Part shown: one piece after another, positions 17,430 to 28,518 of the stretch | Numbering within the stretch: the first letter of the stretch is position 1 | How the letters are laid out: every line of letters starts with the position of its first letter | Origin: Methylovulum sp. | Lineage (GTDB): Bacteria; Pseudomonadota; Gammaproteobacteria; Methylococcales; Methylomonadaceae | NCBI GenBank assembly: GCA_030653435.1 | Contig: JAURZI010000042.1 | Span: 1-50,035 of the forward strand | DNA length: 50,035 nucleotides | Direction of reading: 5' to 3' | The notes under the pieces: generated by a model | Seen by the model: the letters and a program-made list of their open reading frames with translations, nothing else | Databases searched by the model: none | Told to the model about the DNA's origin: nothing | Position numbers and translations under genes: made by a program

Positions 17430-17807
17430 TTATTCAACTTTCACCAACCAGCCGTCGCTACCTTTGCATTGGTTGACGCCCTCGGCGCTAATACTGATAC
17501 GGGCAAAATCCCCGGTCACGTTAGCGGGCAACTGGCCTTGCACTAACAGGCTTTGGTTTTGGGGAGTCAGCGTCAGCTCGACAGCTTGCCCTTTTACCGT
17601 AACCACCAGGCTGTCCGGGTTAGTCCCTGGCGATGCGAGAAATGAAAACGTCGATGCCGGGGCGACCTGCGCGTTGTTAACGGGCTTAAATTCGGTAAAT
17701 TTGGGTTTGGCGCAGGCTTTTTTGCTACTGCTACTACTGCCGTAAGCCCAGGCTTGACCGGCTGTTGCCATTAAAACCAGTGCCAATAGGATGTTAGATA
17801 TTCTCAT
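17430..17807 (-). CDS. Small secreted protein of unknown function
   Basis: A 125-residue protein with a strong signal peptide (MRISNILLALVLMATAGQAW, cleavage after AWA), a serine-rich linker (YGSSSSSKKACAKPKF) and a compact beta-rich domain with two cysteines likely to form a disulfide. The body resembles an Ig-like fold (STFSFLASPGTNPDSLVVTV), as in copper-resistance CopC-like or big-Ig domains, but no metal-binding motif is obvious. GAGG precedes the ATG. It runs towards the RAYT gene, 10 bases apart at their ends, and is a minus-strand gene within the nrdJa-nrdJb gap, so it probably came with or after the insertion. Confidence 0.75.
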   Translation of the reverse strand: MRISNILLALVLMATAGQAWAYGSSSSSKKACAKPKFTEFKPVNNAQVAPASTFSFLASPGTNPDSLVVTVKGQAVELTLTPQNQSLLVQGQLPANVTGDFARISISAEGVNQCKGSDGWLVKVE

Positions 17808-18021
17808 GGTGATGCCTCATAATTATTATATTGCCGAACCACCAGCATAACGCCGATAGGCGGCGTGTAAAGGAAAATACTTAGCGTCGGCTTTTTAGCA
17901 CGGCATTGGACGCGACAACCCCTAGTAAGTTTTTACAACGAGCGACTTGGCGCTTTAGCCGATAAGCTGACAGAATTGCCCAACAAGACCATTTATTTCA
18001 CTTGACCTTATATTGATAACG

Positions 18022-18720
18022 ATGACTTACAAAATAACAAAAAAAATCACCGGCTACAAAGTGCTTAGCGACGAGGATAAAGCCGCGATAGAACAAGCCC
18101 AGAACGAGGCCAAAGCGGTTGACGTGGAAAGCATGCACGAAAACGTTACGCGCCCTGAACTCTTGTACGGTTCTACATACAAAATTAAAACCCCGCAGTC
18201 CGAGCATGCGCTGTATATCACGATCAATGACATGATCTTGAACGAGGGCACCGAGCATGAAGAACGCCGTCCCTATGAAGTGTTTATCAATTCGAAAAAC
18301 ATGGAACATTTCCAATGGGTATTGGCGCTAACACGGGTTATTTCCGCCGTGTTCCGCAAAGGCGGCGACGCCTGTTTCCTGGTTGAAGAACTGAAGGCGG
18401 TATTCGACCCTAAAGGCGGATATTTCAAAAAAGGCGGGGTGTTTATGCCATCGTTGGTCGCCGAGATCGGCTGTGCGATTGAAGCGCATTTAAAGCAAAT
18501 CGGCATGCTGAAAGAGAAGGATTTTGACGACCACCAAAAACAATTCCTGGCCGCCAAGCGCAAAGAATTTGAAGCGATACACCACAATAACTCAACATTG
18601 GACGAAACCGGAAGCTTCCCTGCACAAGCCTTGTTGTGCAACAAATGCCAGACCAAAGCCGTCGTGCTGATGGACGGCTGCATGACTTGCCTTAATTGCG
18701 GCGACAGTAAATGCGGCTAA
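18022..18720 (+). CDS. nrdJb: Adenosylcobalamin-dependent ribonucleotide reductase, small half
   Basis: A 232-residue protein matching the NrdJb half of split class II reductases. Its first part resembles the TSCPD-type domain (LLYGSTYKIKTPQSEHALYI, EVFINSKNMEHFQWVLALTR, AVFDPKGGYFKKGG) and it ends in a cysteine cluster (LLCNKCQTKAVV, then GCMTCLNCGDSKCG) that can bind zinc or relay electrons to the active site of NrdJa. Length agrees with the family (about 230). ATG 18022 is preferred over TTG 18013; no clear Shine-Dalgarno is seen. It lies about 1.3 kb downstream of nrdJa, cut off by the RAYT gene and a minus-strand gene, and no NrdR box was found in front of it. Confidence 0.85.
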   Translation: MTYKITKKITGYKVLSDEDKAAIEQAQNEAKAVDVESMHENVTRPELLYGSTYKIKTPQSEHALYITINDMILNEGTEHEERRPYEVFINSKNMEHFQWVLALTRVISAVFRKGGDACFLVEELKAVFDPKGGYFKKGGVFMPSLVAEIGCAIEAHLKQIGMLKEKDFDDHQKQFLAAKRKEFEAIHHNNSTLDETGSFPAQALLCNKCQTKAVVLMDGCMTCLNCGDSKCG

Positions 18721-18748
18721 GGACTAGGCCGGCACCCACACATCCTGG

Positions 18749-21700
18749 TCATGGCGCGATAACCTGAGGCCGGTTTACCGGCTTGGTGGCGGGCGCATTA
18801 GGTAAGGGCTGAACCGGTTGTGGCGGTACAGGAGCCAGAGGGCGGATTTGGACAGGTTTGGGTTTAGTGACCAGCGGATTGCTTAACCGCTTGTAAGTTG
18901 AATTACCTGTAGCTGGGGCAGGCGCGATGGGTTCTACTTTAGGCTTGCTGGGATAGGTATCCGCTAAGCGCTTATAACCAGGACTGGCAGGCGCAGGCCG
19001 GTTTTGTTCCAAAACGGGTTTGGTTGTGGGCACCGGTGGGGCCAAACGCCTATTGGCCGGACTATTAGGGAATGCGGGCAGCGCAGGAGCGGTTTTATCC
19101 GGCAGAGGCTTGTTGAAGATGACCATAGCCTTGAGTAACCGCTGGTATGCCGCCTTATCCGCTTGTTGCGCCGTCAACGCGGCCGCTTTATTTTTAACGG
19201 CGGGTTTGGCTGCTGCTGTTTTGCTTGCAGGCTTAACGCCTTCACCGGCAGGCGCCGTATTCAGCAATGGCGATAATACCGGCTTAAGGTGCTTAATGAT
19301 TTGTACCGGCAGCGAACTGGTAAAGTGATAATTGCCGGCATCGGCTCCAGCCACATAAGCGGTGATAACGCCGAAAAAGCGCTCACCCAGAAAAAACGTA
19401 AAGACCGCCGCTCGGCTGATAAATTTCGATTCAATCAAGCGTCCGCCTGCGCCCCAGATTTCCTTGCGATGGTCGCCCGTCCCTGTTTTACCGCCCACTT
19501 CCAGCGGCTTGCCGTTAATGTCGGTATACACCCCGTTAAGCCTTGATGCGGTGCCGCCTTCTACGACACCGCTTAATGCGCCCCGCGCCACTTTTGCAAT
19601 TTCGGCGGCAAAGATGCGTTCACCGGGTTCAGGCTTTTTATTCAGCACGGTTTCGTAAGGCGTGCCTTGGGCGAACTGCAAGCTGTCAAAGCGCACCATC
19701 GGCAGCCTGATGCCGTCGTTCCGTAAAATCCCCACCAGTTCCGCCAGCGCGACCGGCCTATCGCCAGACGCTCCTATAGCAGTCGCATAAGACGGCGTTA
19801 ATGCCGCAAACGGATAACCTACCCGCTGCCAGGCATGATGGATTTCCCAAAAGGCTTCGGTTTCCAGCAAGGTCATGATGCGACGCTGCTGGGCATTTTG
19901 TTTGTGGCTTTTTATTAACCATCGGTACACTTGCTGGCGCGGCCCGGCACCGGCGGCAATGACCTCGTCTTGCGTGGCATTCGGATGCTGTGCCAAATAG
20001 CCGACCAGCCAGAGTTCCAGCGGGTGAATTTTGGTGATATAGCCCTGATCCTGCAAATCAAATTTATTGGCTGAGTATTTGTCGTACAGCTCGTAAATAT
20101 CTTCAGCTCCCAAGCGGCTCTTATCAAAATAAGCTTTACCCAAATGGGCTTTTAAATAGCGGTTGAGCGCCTGCTCATCATGTTCGGGATAAATCGCCCG
20201 GTACAGCATGGTCAGCCGTGAAGCTTTGGCGTGGACGCGCTGGGTCAAGGCGGCCAGCGCTTCTTCCGGTGTTTTGTCATGATATTTGGCATAAAAACGT
20301 CGTAAATAGACATTGCCTTCCCGGTCGGCAAAACGTTGCAGGTATTCCTCACGCCTAGGATCGTCAGGTATTTCCAGCCAACGTGCGATGCCTTCCGGTT
20401 TGTAAAGATGGTGATAGACCAAGTCGCGCATCAGGCGAATAAAGACCAGATTGACTGAATCACGCAACGCATGCCGGACTGACATGATTTTATAATCTTC
20501 ATCTTTGGTGAAGTTATTAAAGGTATGCACGCCGCCGCCGGTAAAAAAACTCTCTCCGGGACTGGCGGAATAGGTTTTGTCCAAGGCCTGATCCAGCAAC
20601 TCTTCCAGGCCGATATTCGGTTTTATACGCAATTGCGCTATTACCCAAGCCGACAGGTAATCGCGCGGATGCAATTCGATCCGGTTCAGTTCCTTGGTGG
20701 GGCGATTTTTATACTGTTGATAAATGTCGGTGACCAGCTCCAGATAATGCACCATCGTCCGCAGTTTGGCCGTAGAGCCCAAATCCAGACGTATGCCTTC
20801 GTTAATGTCCAGCGCCTGATCGTAATTGTCGGTTTGCACGCGTAGCAGGTTGCCGGTTTTGCCGCGTTCAAACAGCATCAGGCTGTAGACTATCGGATCG
20901 AGATGGCCGGTGTCGCCGAGCATGCGGACACCCACAATGCCCGCCGCACGCGCTTTGTCGGGCTGGTTTAATGCCCGTAATTCCGTGGTGACGGCTTGCT
21001 GGGTTTTATAATCCAGCGTGGTCTTAACCGTTAAATCGAGCCGATCCAGCTCATAATTCGATTTTATGCCCAGGGCTTTGCCCAGGCGCGAGCGCAATAC
21101 GGACTGGGTTTTTTTTTCCGTCGCGAATTTGGCAAGCGCGGCGTTGGCCCTGACCGGAAGCACCGTCGTCTCTTGCAACGCGGCATCGCGTAGCGCTTCC
21201 GAAATAACGCCCTGTTCCGCCAACAACCGCAAATAGCTATTTGTCAGGTTTTGCAGCGCATGGAAACCCCTGCCCAACAAATAGGTGGGCCGTCGTTGCG
21301 ACAATAATAAGCTGAGCACTTGGCGGTAGGCTTGCGCCTGCTGTTTACTGATAGTTTGCGAGGCCAGCGCTTTAGCATTGAGCAGTTTATTGGTTTCGGC
21401 AAAGTCGGCGTCAAACCACGCCGATAAGCCATCACCCAGACCATGCACTTCACCGGCTTGCGGGGTTGCGGACAACGGCATCGAATTCAGGTACGACAGC
21501 GCAATTTCCTGGCGCATGGCGAGGGTGTCAGGGCCTAATAAATAAGCGCGTACCGATGCCGTACCCATCTGGCGAAACTTATCAATGATGGAATTGGTAT
21601 AGCCATTCGGCGAATGCCGGTATTTTTCGATTTGGGTCGCCAGCGTGCTGCCGCCAGGCACATTGCTGTCGGCGCCCAGTTTATTGGCTATCAGCTGCAA

Positions 21701-22267
21701 ACCGGCAAAGCCGAACCTATCCCATTCTATGGCCGGATTCACCTGGGTGTTCTGTTCACTGAGCAATTCCCTGTTCTCTATAAACAGCAGGGTGTTCAGC
21801 ACCACGGGCGGTATCGCATCAAAACCGGCATAACCATACTCAGGATACACGGCGTTAAAAATAACCTGATTGCCTTGGTCAAGTATGCGTAAGCCAGCCT
21901 GGGTTTTCTCGTGATAAATAGGGAATAAGCCATAATCATCGACCAATTCCGTCATCATCGGCGACACTGCCGCCTGCGCGGTCACGACGAACCCGGCTTT
22001 TTCCAGGCGTTTGATCGCCTCCGGCAACAAAGTATAGCCTAGCCGCTGGTCGTAAGGTCCATACTGCGGATAACGTATCGCCGAACTCGTGCCGGGAACA
22101 AGTTTAAAGCTGAGCTGCTTGCTGATTTGCGAGAGATATTGCGCCTGATATTTGGATGTCCTGACTTCTTGCTGGACAACCCTGGCGATAACAACACCCA
22201 CAAGCACCAACACGATAACGGTATAAACCGCCAACAGTCGATAGATTATCCTTCTATATTTCTGCAT
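18749..22267 (-). CDS. Divergent class A penicillin-binding protein (glycosyltransferase-transpeptidase)
   Basis: A 1172-residue inner-membrane protein: one N-terminal membrane anchor (IIYRLLAVYTVIVLVLVGVV), a GT51-like glycosyltransferase region, then a transpeptidase. Transpeptidase motifs are SXXK as STAK (LDLGSTAKLRTM), SXN as SVN (RDSVNLVFIRLM) and KTG as KTGTG (LEVGGKTGTGDH). The GT51 motifs are altered: EN instead of ED (LLFIENRELL), GGSTLATQIEK instead of GGSTxxQQ, and the usual RKxxE appears as DKFRQ. The C-terminus is a proline/alanine-rich tail with repeated YKRL(A/S) units. ATG 22267 has GGAAAGG upstream. It is followed, on the same strand, after holA, lptE and leuS. Its glycosyltransferase activity may be lost or changed. 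Confidence 0.88.
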   Translation of the reverse strand: MQKYRRIIYRLLAVYTVIVLVLVGVVIARVVQQEVRTSKYQAQYLSQISKQLSFKLVPGTSSAIRYPQYGPYDQRLGYTLLPEAIKRLEKAGFVVTAQAAVSPMMTELVDDYGLFPIYHEKTQAGLRILDQGNQVIFNAVYPEYGYAGFDAIPPVVLNTLLFIENRELLSEQNTQVNPAIEWDRFGFAGLQLIANKLGADSNVPGGSTLATQIEKYRHSPNGYTNSIIDKFRQMGTASVRAYLLGPDTLAMRQEIALSYLNSMPLSATPQAGEVHGLGDGLSAWFDADFAETNKLLNAKALASQTISKQQAQAYRQVLSLLLSQRRPTYLLGRGFHALQNLTNSYLRLLAEQGVISEALRDAALQETTVLPVRANAALAKFATEKKTQSVLRSRLGKALGIKSNYELDRLDLTVKTTLDYKTQQAVTTELRALNQPDKARAAGIVGVRMLGDTGHLDPIVYSLMLFERGKTGNLLRVQTDNYDQALDINEGIRLDLGSTAKLRTMVHYLELVTDIYQQYKNRPTKELNRIELHPRDYLSAWVIAQLRIKPNIGLEELLDQALDKTYSASPGESFFTGGGVHTFNNFTKDEDYKIMSVRHALRDSVNLVFIRLMRDLVYHHLYKPEGIARWLEIPDDPRREEYLQRFADREGNVYLRRFYAKYHDKTPEEALAALTQRVHAKASRLTMLYRAIYPEHDEQALNRYLKAHLGKAYFDKSRLGAEDIYELYDKYSANKFDLQDQGYITKIHPLELWLVGYLAQHPNATQDEVIAAGAGPRQQVYRWLIKSHKQNAQQRRIMTLLETEAFWEIHHAWQRVGYPFAALTPSYATAIGASGDRPVALAELVGILRNDGIRLPMVRFDSLQFAQGTPYETVLNKKPEPGERIFAAEIAKVARGALSGVVEGGTASRLNGVYTDINGKPLEVGGKTGTGDHRKEIWGAGGRLIESKFISRAAVFTFFLGERFFGVITAYVAGADAGNYHFTSSLPVQIIKHLKPVLSPLLNTAPAGEGVKPASKTAAAKPAVKNKAAALTAQQADKAAYQRLLKAMVIFNKPLPDKTAPALPAFPNSPANRRLAPPVPTTKPVLEQNRPAPASPGYKRLADTYPSKPKVEPIAPAPATGNSTYKRLSNPLVTKPKPVQIRPLAPVPPQPVQPLPNAPATKPVNRPQVIAP

Positions 22268-22316
22268 GACTAAGCCTTTCCATGACAACGCCGTACGATT
22301 CCACAAGGATGCCTGT

Positions 22317-23348
22317 TCATAGTTTGACGCCGCTAAAGGCCGGCATGGATGCAAACACCAGACAAACCGCCAGCATCGTTTCCCACGCCTGTCCCGGTTG
22401 TTGCCCCTTGATTTGCCGGTCTGCCTTGGCACCCAACACCAGGATATGGTTTAACTCGTTGTTGCTTAGCCTGTTTAACGCGTCGCCGATGATCTGCTTG
22501 CGCTTATCCCAGATTTGGTTGTTTTTGAACGCTAACTCCCGGCTTTGCCCTGATGCCAAGGCCTGTTTCAGTTTTACCAAAACCCTCGCTTCACGCGTCA
22601 ACGCCCATAACACGATGGGAGCCGCCACGCCTTCTGCTTTTAAACCGGCCAATATTTTGAAAATACGGTTGGCCTTAGCCGACAACACGCTGTCGATTAA
22701 GGCAAAGACATCGTAACGCGAGCTATCAGCTACGACATCGGCGATCTGTTGCCCACTCAGGTGTCCGCTGCCATATAAGACATACAGCTTTTCAATTTCC
22801 TGTGCGGCCGCCAGCAAATTGCCTTCGACCCTGGCAACCAACAGGCTTAAACCATCCCTGTCCGCATCAAGCCCGCGTTGCTGCATCCTTTGCTGTAACC
22901 AACGCATTAAATCCTGCCCTTCCAAAGGCCACACCTGCATGATCACTCCGTACTGATCCAGCGCGTTCAGCCAACGGGCCTTTAACGCATCTTTGCCCAG
23001 CTTGCCTGCGGTCACCAATAATAAGGTGTCATCCGGCAAACGTCCGCAATACTGGACTAACGCTTTCGCTCCGTCCGCGCCGACCGTACCGCCAGACAGC
23101 CTCAGATCGATCACTTTTTTGTCGGCAAAAATGGATAGGGAATCTGCCGATACGCTTAACTGGTGCCATGTAAAACCTGCGCTATCGGCTGATAAAATCT
23201 CGCGGGCCGTGTAACCGGCATTGCGGGCCGCGGCCCTGACCGCATCGGCGGCCTCTCCGAGTTGCAGCGGCTCATCGCCGCTGATGAAATAAACCGGTGC
23301 CAAGCCCTTGTGCAGGGTTGCGTCAAGTTGCCCGGATTTGATCTGCAT
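22317..23348 (-). CDS. holA: DNA polymerase III subunit delta
   Basis: The delta subunit of the clamp loader, which opens the beta clamp for DNA polymerase III. The 343-residue protein starts at MQIKSGQLDATLHKGLAPVY, contains the AAA+-like GDEPLQLGEAADAVR nucleotide-loop region, and the typical FADKKVIDLRL, LPDDTLLLVTAGKL and FALIDSVLSAK segments. ATG 23348 is preferred over a longer frame beginning at 23384. It follows lptE after one base, as in E. coli (leuS-lptE-holA), so it is part of that operon. The PBP gene begins 50 bases downstream. Confidence 0.93.
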   Translation of the reverse strand: MQIKSGQLDATLHKGLAPVYFISGDEPLQLGEAADAVRAAARNAGYTAREILSADSAGFTWHQLSVSADSLSIFADKKVIDLRLSGGTVGADGAKALVQYCGRLPDDTLLLVTAGKLGKDALKARWLNALDQYGVIMQVWPLEGQDLMRWLQQRMQQRGLDADRDGLSLLVARVEGNLLAAAQEIEKLYVLYGSGHLSGQQIADVVADSSRYDVFALIDSVLSAKANRIFKILAGLKAEGVAAPIVLWALTREARVLVKLKQALASGQSRELAFKNNQIWDKRKQIIGDALNRLSNNELNHILVLGAKADRQIKGQQPGQAWETMLAVCLVFASMPAFSGVKL

Positions 23349-23349
23349 A

Positions 23350-23868
23350 TTATTTCGGATTCGCCGCCAAGACAATGCGGGCACGGTCGATTATCGCCCG
23401 CACCGCCTGTTGGTACATTTCGCCACGAATGACGGTTTCTTCGTTGGCTTTAGCAATAATATCTTCTTGGTTATTAAAATATTCACGCTTGATTTCAAGA
23501 GGCTGGCGTGCCGCCAGCAAGGTCTGGTCTGTACCCAGCAACTCGTACTCGACGCGGTAGTACAGCTCAAGCTCATTGGAACGTCCCCTGGCGCTCAACG
23601 ACAATACCCGTTGGCTGGCCTGCTCGGCGAATATTCTAATGACGACACCGGCGCCGTCGGGCGTATTGGTCAACTGCCCGGAAGCTGCCCTAAGCGCTAC
23701 CCTGAACTGTTCGCGCAACGGCACGGATGCGCCTTCCAAATAGGCGCTTTTCAAGCCTTCAGGCAAATCCACGGCGCCGCGCAGATGGTAGCCGCAAGCG
23801 CCAAGCCAGACAGATATGGCGATAATAATCAGTTTATTTGTCAGCACTCGCGCACCTGTGATTCGCAT
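23350..23868 (-). CDS. lptE: LPS-assembly lipoprotein LptE
   Basis: Outer-membrane lipoprotein that plugs and supports LptD during lipopolysaccharide export. From ATG 23868 it has 172 residues with a signal peptide ending in the lipobox WLGAC followed by GYHLRGAVDLPEGLK, the classical LptE start, then RVLSLSARGRSNELELYYRV and EDIIAKANEETVIRGEMYQQ. It lies 13 bases after leuS and one base before holA. Its partner lptD is elsewhere in the window (33580-36321). Confidence 0.93.
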   Translation of the reverse strand: MRITGARVLTNKLIIIAISVWLGACGYHLRGAVDLPEGLKSAYLEGASVPLREQFRVALRAASGQLTNTPDGAGVVIRIFAEQASQRVLSLSARGRSNELELYYRVEYELLGTDQTLLAARQPLEIKREYFNNQEDIIAKANEETVIRGEMYQQAVRAIIDRARIVLAANPK

Positions 23869-23881
23869 ACGTTGAACATGG

Positions 23882-26347
<2,466 letters not shown>

Positions 26348-26417
26348 TTACCGATCAAAAGCGTTAGAATACCGTACAGTTGCTTAAATCTAAAGCGTCA
26401 ATTTCAGGAGTTGGATC

Positions 26418-26921
26418 ATGAATAAAAATAAACTTATCAACGCTTACAGCGATCTTATGGCGCATATCTACGAAGCGATGGATGATACTTTGCATTCTTT
26501 TGCCGATGCCTTGGATATTGCCAAAGAAAAAACTAGCAAAATCAGCGAGTTAAGCAATGACGAACTGGATCGGGTTTCTGGCTTTGTCAAACGGGATATT
26601 GAACAGGCCGCGCACGGCCTTTCCGAAAAAGCGGATTTGTCTGAAAAAGATTACCATGACTCACTCGCCGAATGGTTCAAATTTGATATTGAGTTGATCG
26701 AAAACTTCACACTGGATGCATTCCTGAGCATTGCCGATAAAACCCGCATCGAGTTGGCCAAGCTAGAGCAGTTGGCGCAAACACACACTTACCACAAAGG
26801 CGATATTACCAGTCCCGGCACTTTTATCTGCGACGCCTGCGGTAAGGAAATCGCGTTCAAAACACCCAGCGAGATACCGGAATGTCCGGCCTGCCATGCC
26901 GACACCTTTATCCGCATTTGA
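26418..26921 (+). CDS. Zinc ribbon-containing protein (YbeL / DUF1451 family)
   Basis: A 167-residue soluble protein. The first 120 residues are helical and acidic, and the C-terminus is a zinc ribbon with two CxxC pairs (FICDACGKEIAFKTPSE and ECPACHADTF). This is the DUF1451 family, represented by E. coli YbeL, which is likewise encoded divergently from leuS. AGGAG precedes the ATG. The function is not established; the zinc ribbon suggests protein or nucleic acid contact. Confidence 0.85.
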   Translation: MNKNKLINAYSDLMAHIYEAMDDTLHSFADALDIAKEKTSKISELSNDELDRVSGFVKRDIEQAAHGLSEKADLSEKDYHDSLAEWFKFDIELIENFTLDAFLSIADKTRIELAKLEQLAQTHTYHKGDITSPGTFICDACGKEIAFKTPSEIPECPACHADTFIRI

Positions 26922-26986
26922 TCTTAGCCGACAAAAACCTATAATGCCGACAGCCCATCATATTGTAAGATTCAGCAGGACATACT

Positions 26987-27769
26987 ATGCGTAGAGTGAT
27001 TTTTAACCAGAAAGGCGGTGTCGGCAAATCCACGATCACCTGTAATTTAGCCGCCATCAGCGCTATCGAAGGCAAGCGCACCTTGGTGATAGACCTGGAT
27101 ATACAGGGGAACTCCACGCAATACCTGCTGGGTGCCAAGGTTAGCGACAGCGATAAAACCATCGCCCATTTTTTCAAAGACTGTCTGAGCCTGTCGCTGT
27201 TCGGCGGCAATAATACGGGATCCGGCCTCGACAACCTCATCCATGAAACACCTTTCCCTAACCTGTTTGTGCTGCCATCACATCCTGAACTCGAACCCCT
27301 GCAAGGTCGTCTGGAATCGCGTTTTAAAATCTTTAAGCTGAAAGAAGCGCTGGAAAAATTGCAAGGTTTCGACAATATCTACATCGACACGCCGCCGATT
27401 TTAAATTTCTACAGCCAATCCGCGCTAATCGCGGCCGAAAAATGTCTGATCCCCTTTGATTGCGACACCTTCGCCAGAGAGGCCTTATACACGCTGATGC
27501 AGGCTGTCACTGAAGTCAAGGCTGACCATAACCAGGCCCTGGAAATCGAGGGCATTATTGTCAACCAATACCAAAAGCAAGCGAACCTGCCACGCCAACT
27601 GGTCGAGGAACTGATCGCCGAAGGGCTACCGGTTTTTGCCGCAATGATTTCCCCTTCTGTTAAAGTCAGGGAATCACATTCAGCGTCCCAGCCGCTCGTG
27701 CATTATCTGCCCAGCCATAAATTAAGTGACGAATTCCGTGCCTTGTATGCCGAAATTCATAACAGTTAA
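26987..27769 (+). CDS. ParA-family ATPase (orphan)
   Basis: A 260-residue deviant-Walker ATPase of the ParA/MinD group. The Walker A box is FNQKGGVGKSTITCNLAAI, followed by LVIDLDIQGNSTQYLLG and the Walker B-like IYIDTPPILNFYSQSALIAA. Such proteins position plasmids, chromosomes or cell structures by forming gradients on DNA. There is no parB or obvious cargo gene next door, so this looks like an orphan ParA that may position a protein complex. AGGA stands seven bases before the ATG. It lies between the zinc-ribbon gene and a DUF2721 membrane protein. Confidence 0.9.
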   Translation: MRRVIFNQKGGVGKSTITCNLAAISAIEGKRTLVIDLDIQGNSTQYLLGAKVSDSDKTIAHFFKDCLSLSLFGGNNTGSGLDNLIHETPFPNLFVLPSHPELEPLQGRLESRFKIFKLKEALEKLQGFDNIYIDTPPILNFYSQSALIAAEKCLIPFDCDTFAREALYTLMQAVTEVKADHNQALEIEGIIVNQYQKQANLPRQLVEELIAEGLPVFAAMISPSVKVRESHSASQPLVHYLPSHKLSDEFRALYAEIHNS

Positions 27770-27882
27770 ACCGGCTGCTTAGCGGGCTAACTAACGAATG
27801 AATACGTTTCAGCTTCATTCGACTGCGTACATGCCCAAACCCTGTGCGCCATGCCGTATATCCTGTGCATAAGGAGCCAAGC

Positions 27883-28314
27883 ATGCAAACCGTATTAGCA
27901 ATGCAGGTTACTGATATGGCCCATGTCATTCAGCTATCGGTAGCACCGGTATTTCTGCTGACTGGCGTCGGCGCGATATTATCCGTACTGACCCTCCGTA
28001 TCGGCAGAATTGTTGATCGGGCGCGTCTGCTGGAGGACTATGCTGGCAGTGAAAACGAACCATCCCATACGCACAGCGGCGAACTTGCCGTGCTTGCCCG
28101 GCGCGCCCGCTTGGCAAACCGGGCTGTCAGCCTTTGCACCATTTGCGCCTTATCCATTTGCATGGTGATTGTTGCCCTTTTCGTCGGCGCATTTACCGGA
28201 CTGGAATTCGCTGCTTTTATCGCATCATTATTTATTTTTGCCATGATCGCGTTAATTCTGGCCTTGCTGTTGTTCCTGCGGGAAATCTATCTGGCAACCG
28301 GCATCATCAAGTGA
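27883..28314 (+). CDS. DUF2721 membrane protein
   Basis: A 143-residue protein with three hydrophobic helices: an N-terminal one containing APVFLLTGVGAILSVLTLRI, then a soluble basic loop (RIVDRARLL and LARRARLANRAVSL), and two closely spaced helices ending in LLFLREIYLATG. This is the DUF2721 pattern. I chose ATG 27883 because AAGGAG lies six bases before it; an earlier ATG at 27844 has no similar site. Function is unknown for the family. It sits between the ParA gene and a secreted propeller-like protein. Confidence 0.8.
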   Translation: MQTVLAMQVTDMAHVIQLSVAPVFLLTGVGAILSVLTLRIGRIVDRARLLEDYAGSENEPSHTHSGELAVLARRARLANRAVSLCTICALSICMVIVALFVGAFTGLEFAAFIASLFIFAMIALILALLLFLREIYLATGIIK

Positions 28315-28383
28315 CCACAACCGCACTATCCTATCAGTGCGTTATTGCCATGAGCGCTTGTTATTAAAAACACCGCATTCCGC

Positions 28384-28412
28384 TTTAATCGAATTTTAAG
28401 TCAGCTTATAAT
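28384..28412 (+). promoter_or_regulatory. Probable sigma-70 promoter for the 28519 gene
   Basis: TATAAT at 28407-28412 is a perfect -10 box. The hexamer TTTAAT 17 bases upstream (28384-28389) matches three of six -35 bases. It would give a leader of about 100 bases for the secreted protein gene. Confidence 0.45.
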
Positions 28413-28518
28413 CGGCAACAGCCACGGTTTTTGCCACTTACGTTGTCAATATCAAGAAAATCGGGCGCGGTAAACATGCAACCGGCATCCATAACAACCA
28501 TAGAATCCAGAGCTTATC

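Noticed and set aside
17808-18021. Second NrdR box pair in front of nrdJb
   Set aside because: No sequence close to the NrdR consensus was found in this gap.
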